Source of the DNA: an uncultured Pseudodesulfovibrio sp.
GTDB taxonomy: Bacteria; Desulfobacterota; Desulfovibrionia; Desulfovibrionales; Desulfovibrionaceae
Assembly (NCBI RefSeq): GCF_963662885.1
Contig: NZ_OY760065.1
Span: forward strand, 196,001-260,000
Direction: 5' to 3'
Length of the DNA stretch: 64,000 bases
The position numbers were made by a program, and so were the translations under genes. Within the stretch, counting starts at the first letter, position 1, and each line of letters starts with the position of its first letter. Under the pieces are notes generated by a model, which ran no database searches, was not told the origin of the DNA, and saw only the letters and a program-made list of their open reading frames with translations. This document shows positions 61,290 to 64,000 of the stretch, in pieces.

Positions 61290-62041
61290 AAAAGTTGATG
61301 GCAGCCAACTGGAAGATGTTCAAAACCTGGGACGAAGCTCGAACCACCGCTGAAGAACTGGTCGGTCTTGTTGCGGATAAACTTCCGGCAGACCGAGAGG
61401 TGCTGGTGTTCCCCCCCTTCACCGCACTCAAGGCGGTGGGAGACGTCTTCGCTCCGGTAGACGGCTTCTCGGCCGGGGGCCAAGACTATTATATAGAAGA
61501 GGAGGGTGCCTTCACCGGTGAGATCGCTCCCAAGATGCTCAAGGACGCTGGCGCCACATACGGTCTGACCGGCCACTCCGAGCGTAGACACGTACTCGGC
61601 GAGGATGATGACTACGTGGGGGCCAAGACCGCGTATGGGCTCAAAGAAGGTCTCAACGTTATTCTGTGCATCGGTGAACTCATTGAAGAGCGCAAGGCGG
61701 GGCGTGTGCACGAGGTGCTGGAGCGCCAATTACGAGCCGGGCTCAAGGATGTCCCGACAGATATCTCCCCTGAAAAACTGTCCGTCGCCTATGAGCCTGT
61801 CTGGGCCATTGGAACCGGAGAAGTGGCCGGACCGGAGGAAATTGTCGAGGCGCACGATTTTACTCGGAAAATTCTCGTTTCTATTTTTGGAGAAAAAGCC
61901 AATGAAATGAGGATATTATACGGCGGAAGCGTCAAGCCGGCCAACTGCGCTGAAATTATTGCGCTTGACAACGTCGACGGAGTATTGGTAGGAGGCGCGA
62001 GCTTGCACGGACACAGCCTGAGCGAGATCGTACTGGCTTGA
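61286..62041 (+). CDS. tpiA: Triosephosphate isomerase
   Basis: The 251-aa protein has ANWKM (catalytic Lys), GHSERRH (catalytic His), AYEPVWAIGTG (catalytic Glu) and the C-terminal LYGGSVKPAN. It overlaps the pgk stop by four bases, fixing the start at 61286. Confidence 0.96.
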   Translation: MKKLMAANWKMFKTWDEARTTAEELVGLVADKLPADREVLVFPPFTALKAVGDVFAPVDGFSAGGQDYYIEEEGAFTGEIAPKMLKDAGATYGLTGHSERRHVLGEDDDYVGAKTAYGLKEGLNVILCIGELIEERKAGRVHEVLERQLRAGLKDVPTDISPEKLSVAYEPVWAIGTGEVAGPEEIVEAHDFTRKILVSIFGEKANEMRILYGGSVKPANCAEIIALDNVDGVLVGGASLHGHSLSEIVLA

Positions 62042-62081
62042 TTTTGCAAGCGGAAAGAAGTTTTAAGAAAAGGGATTAATT

Positions 62082-62432
62082 GTGGAAACCATAGTCATAG
62101 TCATCCATGTTTTGGCTTGCATCTTTTTGATCGGCGCTGTAATGCTTCAGTCCGGTCACGAGGGAATGGGAGTCATCTTCGGCGGCGGTAGCAGCACGAT
62201 GTTCGGCAGCACCGGTGCGGGCGGTCTCCTTGTAAAGGTAACCGCTGGACTTGCAACGGTTTTCTTGCTTACTTCCCTCGGATATAATATCCTGTCCGGG
62301 AACAAGGTTGCCACCCAGGACTCCATCATGCTGCAGCAGAATGCTCCTGCGGCGGAGACTGCGGCTCCGGCTGAACAGCCCAAGCCTGGTGTGACCTTCA
62401 AGGATACCGGAGACGACGCCAAGAGCGAGTAA
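62082..62432 (+). CDS. secG: Preprotein translocase subunit SecG
   Basis: The 116-aa protein has two membrane segments (about 4-23 and 52-73) and the SecG loop QSGHEGMGVIFGGGSSTMFGS, with an Ala/Pro-rich tail. It starts at GTG (RBS AAAGGGA). SecG assists the SecYEG channel. pgk-tpiA-secG is a common bacterial order. Confidence 0.92.
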   Translation: METIVIVIHVLACIFLIGAVMLQSGHEGMGVIFGGGSSTMFGSTGAGGLLVKVTAGLATVFLLTSLGYNILSGNKVATQDSIMLQQNAPAAETAAPAEQPKPGVTFKDTGDDAKSE

Positions 62433-62448
62433 GCTCAAAGCATATCGT

Positions 62449-62535
62449 GCCGAGGTGGTGGAATTGGTAGACACGCTGTCTTGAGGTGGCAGTGGAAGAA
62501 ATTCCGTGGGGGTTCGAATCCCCCCCCCGGCACCA
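62449..62535 (+). tRNA. tRNA-Leu(GAG)
   Basis: A class II tRNA with anticodon stem CTGTC/GGCAG, loop TTGAGGT (GAG), a long variable arm (about GTGGAAGAAATTCC) and a T arm GGGGG-TTCGAAT-CCCCC. The acceptor GCCGAGG against CCCCGGC has an A-C mismatch at the fifth pair. CCA is encoded. Confidence 0.92.
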
Positions 62536-62544
62536 TGAAATCAA

Positions 62545-62585
62545 AAGGGTTGCAACCAACAGGTTGCAACCCTTCCTCTTTTTGA
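62545..62585 (+). terminator. Rho-independent terminator after tRNA-Leu
   Basis: AAGGGTTGCAACC pairs perfectly with GGTTGCAACCCTT over AACA, then CCTCTTTTT. Confidence 0.92.
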
Positions 62586-63189
62586 AAATACGAATCCCCC
62601 TATGCCTCTAAGATTTCATCGTTCAGAGAGCATCCAATCTGGGGTTTAATAGCCTCGAAGGCCGCCGGTCAAAAGGCTTCCTGCATTTCAAATCCTCACC
62701 AGTTGAAAACAATCCTCGTTGGTCCTCTCGGGGGTTTTTGTATTTGAACGCAGGACTGTCCTTGTTTCTCGATTGAGATCATGACTCTTTCCACGAGGTT
62801 TACGGACCTTCTTGGCTGGAACTAACCGACATTCCATTCCATATCGCCACCTCAGCCTATTTTGTGATCACCTCGATCATCAAATTTGAGGAAACTTGGT
62901 TGGAGTGTGTCGACCAATGCCTTTGTGAAAGTATTTCATTGTCTTGGTGCCTTTTTGACACTCTTTTGGAACAATTCCTGCTCATATTGAAAAGCCATTA
63001 ACAAAGTTAAGCAGGTAAGCAACTTTAATGATTGGCTAACTTGGCAATATGAGACTGTCGTCAGAGGTTGATAATCTCAGCTCAGCTTTATTCGCGTTGC
63101 AAAAAGCAACGTTGTCGAGAGGGGTGACGGCAACATGCATGTCGCAAACAACCGCCTGATGGGGATCGGGCCCAAGCCACGGGTGCACC
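62586..63189. other. Intergenic region after tRNA-Leu, 604 bases
   Basis: No gene or RNA is recognised. A partial dyad TTGTGATC...GATCATCAA (about 62859-62880) resembles a CRP/FNR-type site but is imperfect. The stretch is AT-richer than neighbouring genes. No second att-like copy of the tRNA-Leu 3' end is evident. Confidence 0.4.
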
Positions 63190-64000
63190 ATGACAGCCAT
63201 TACAATATTCAACGGATGTTTCTGCGATGCCCGGCCAGTGGTCGAACGTGTTGCGAAAATCACCGGGTATCGCCTGGTTGAGGACCGGGAGATCATTGCT
63301 GACGCGGCCCGCCTTTCGGGCCTGAACAAGGCGATGATTGCCGGAATGTTCAACGCTGAAACAGCTGAATTGGGCTTGAGCGGACCGGAGCGAAGACAGA
63401 TCGTAAGCTGGCTTAGATATGCTGTTTCTCGCAAGATGAGTGCCGAGAAGAACTTGGTTTTCTGGGGTTTTACGGCATTGCTTGCTCCCCGTAACTGCGC
63501 AAGCGTTCTCAGCGTTTGTTTGGTCAACGAAACGAACGATCGGCTTTGGTCCGCATGTCGTGATGGTGAGCGAACCGAAGCCGAGGCGCGAGAGTTCATG
63601 ACCAAGGACGACAGGGTTCGTGGGGATTGGGTTGTCGGCGTTACGGAATGCAACGATCCTTGGGCGGAGACGCTGTACGATATGGTGGTTCCCGTCGGGG
63701 TGCTTGGAATTCGACAGAGCGCGAACATCATTGTCGAGCAGTTGGGTAATGCCGTAGTTCGGGATTCAGCAACCAGTCGGGCGCGCATGAACGATTTCAG
63801 ATTGGCGGCCGAAGTGCAGGCCGAACTTGCACGGCATGGACATGATCTGGCCGTGTCTGCGCGAGATGGGGCTGTCACTTTAAGTCTTGAAAGCCATGGC
63901 TCCACCCTGAAGAACGGCACCCGTTGCCTCTTTGATGAGGTCTCCGAACTCAAAGGGGTCCGGGGCGTGGAGATTGGCACCGGGCAGCGCTACAACCCCA
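63190..64000 (+). CDS. Cytidylate-kinase-like family protein lacking the P-loop (partial, runs off right edge)
   Basis: The frame is open from 63190 to the edge (270 codons). It starts MTAITIFNGCFCDARPVVER and continues TGYRLVEDREIIADAARLSG. This parallels the opening of cytidylate-kinase-like proteins, but NGCFCDA stands where the GSGG P-loop should be. A later GDWVVGVTECND and LYDMVVPVG match the family's C-terminal lid and core. From about residue 205 a second, BON-like segment begins (DFRLAAEVQAELARHGHD). It is probably a non-kinase sensor or scaffold. No clear RBS before the ATG. Confidence 0.65.
   Translation, partial: MTAITIFNGCFCDARPVVERVAKITGYRLVEDREIIADAARLSGLNKAMIAGMFNAETAELGLSGPERRQIVSWLRYAVSRKMSAEKNLVFWGFTALLAPRNCASVLSVCLVNETNDRLWSACRDGERTEAEAREFMTKDDRVRGDWVVGVTECNDPWAETLYDMVVPVGVLGIRQSANIIVEQLGNAVVRDSATSRARMNDFRLAAEVQAELARHGHDLAVSARDGAVTLSLESHGSTLKNGTRCLFDEVSELKGVRGVEIGTGQRYNP

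Noticed and set aside
62859..62880. A possible CRP/FNR-like dyad
   Set aside because: The half-sites do not align symmetrically and the position is over 300 bases before the next gene.
63036..63980. A 314-codon minus-strand frame at the right edge
   Set aside because: It is Ser/Thr/Arg-rich with no family resemblance. The plus-strand frame in the same place has family-like motifs and runs past the edge.
1..64000. CRISPR arrays, rRNA genes and IS elements
   Set aside because: No regularly spaced direct repeats, rRNA sequence or transposase genes were found by reading the window.

Overview
The window looks like chromosome of a sulfate-reducing desulfovibrio (Desulfovibrionales, probably Pseudodesulfovibrio-like). 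This is inferred from gene content rather than a 16S sequence: a birA - pyruvate carboxylase - PEP-synthase-like cluster whose order I recall from Desulfovibrio vulgaris, a two-gene SufC-SufB cluster, a fused succinyl-CoA ligase, an exported superoxide reductase and a YedF protein. The core chromosome is GC-rich; the stretch from about 0.5 to 15.6 kb is visibly AT-richer.

Left end to 15.9 kb is an integrated element of about 15.3 kb. A 188-bp direct repeat (345-532 and 15639-15826, two mismatches) flanks it. Each copy holds a whole tRNA-Thr(GGT) gene plus the 3' half of tRNA-Pro(GGG), and the repeat stops inside the tRNA-Pro anticodon loop, the usual crossover place for tyrosine integrases. 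The element carries an excisionase-like gene and an integrase (12.5-13.8 kb), a second short tyrosine recombinase, a plasmid-type Rep protein, a DUF6573 protein, and several small genes I cannot name. Its left arm is a minus-strand cargo unit: an HNH-like zinc protein, then four tightly packed or overlapping genes encoding an alpha/beta-hydrolase fused to a NACHT/STAND-like NTPase, an unknown protein, a protein beginning with an FVTNSSST motif, and a radical SAM/SPASM enzyme. This is the best candidate for an undescribed (probably defence) system. A DUF4365 nuclease-like gene sits at the right arm.

15.9-27 kb is core chromosome: cheW, an Smr-domain gene, sufC-sufB, a TetR regulator, a YdjM-like membrane protein, a GT4 glycosyltransferase, fused sucCD, an unknown gene, a DHH phosphoesterase and cca. 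27-35.7 kb holds the anaplerotic cluster: biotin ligase, a large pyruvate carboxylase with an unusual C-terminal zinc ribbon, and a long PEP-synthase-like protein, with GntR-type palindromes between the last two. 35.7-40.3 kb is motility: a FlaG-like protein, a FapA-domain protein, MotA and two tandem MotB paralogues. tmRNA follows (tag ANDNYEYAMAA), then a Tat-exported superoxide reductase, a chemoreceptor and tRNA-Met.

44-62.5 kb is mostly housekeeping and envelope biogenesis: uppP, lptF-lptG, ysxC, aroQ, efp, ftsK, lolA, rluB, yedF, a DUF374 acyltransferase, gcvT with a 578-aa unknown protein, suhB, a Nudix hydrolase, rimI, pgk, tpiA, secG and tRNA-Leu. An open frame on the plus strand from 63190 runs off the right edge; it resembles cytidylate-kinase-like proteins but lacks the P-loop glycines. 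Bidirectional hairpin terminators separate most convergent pairs.
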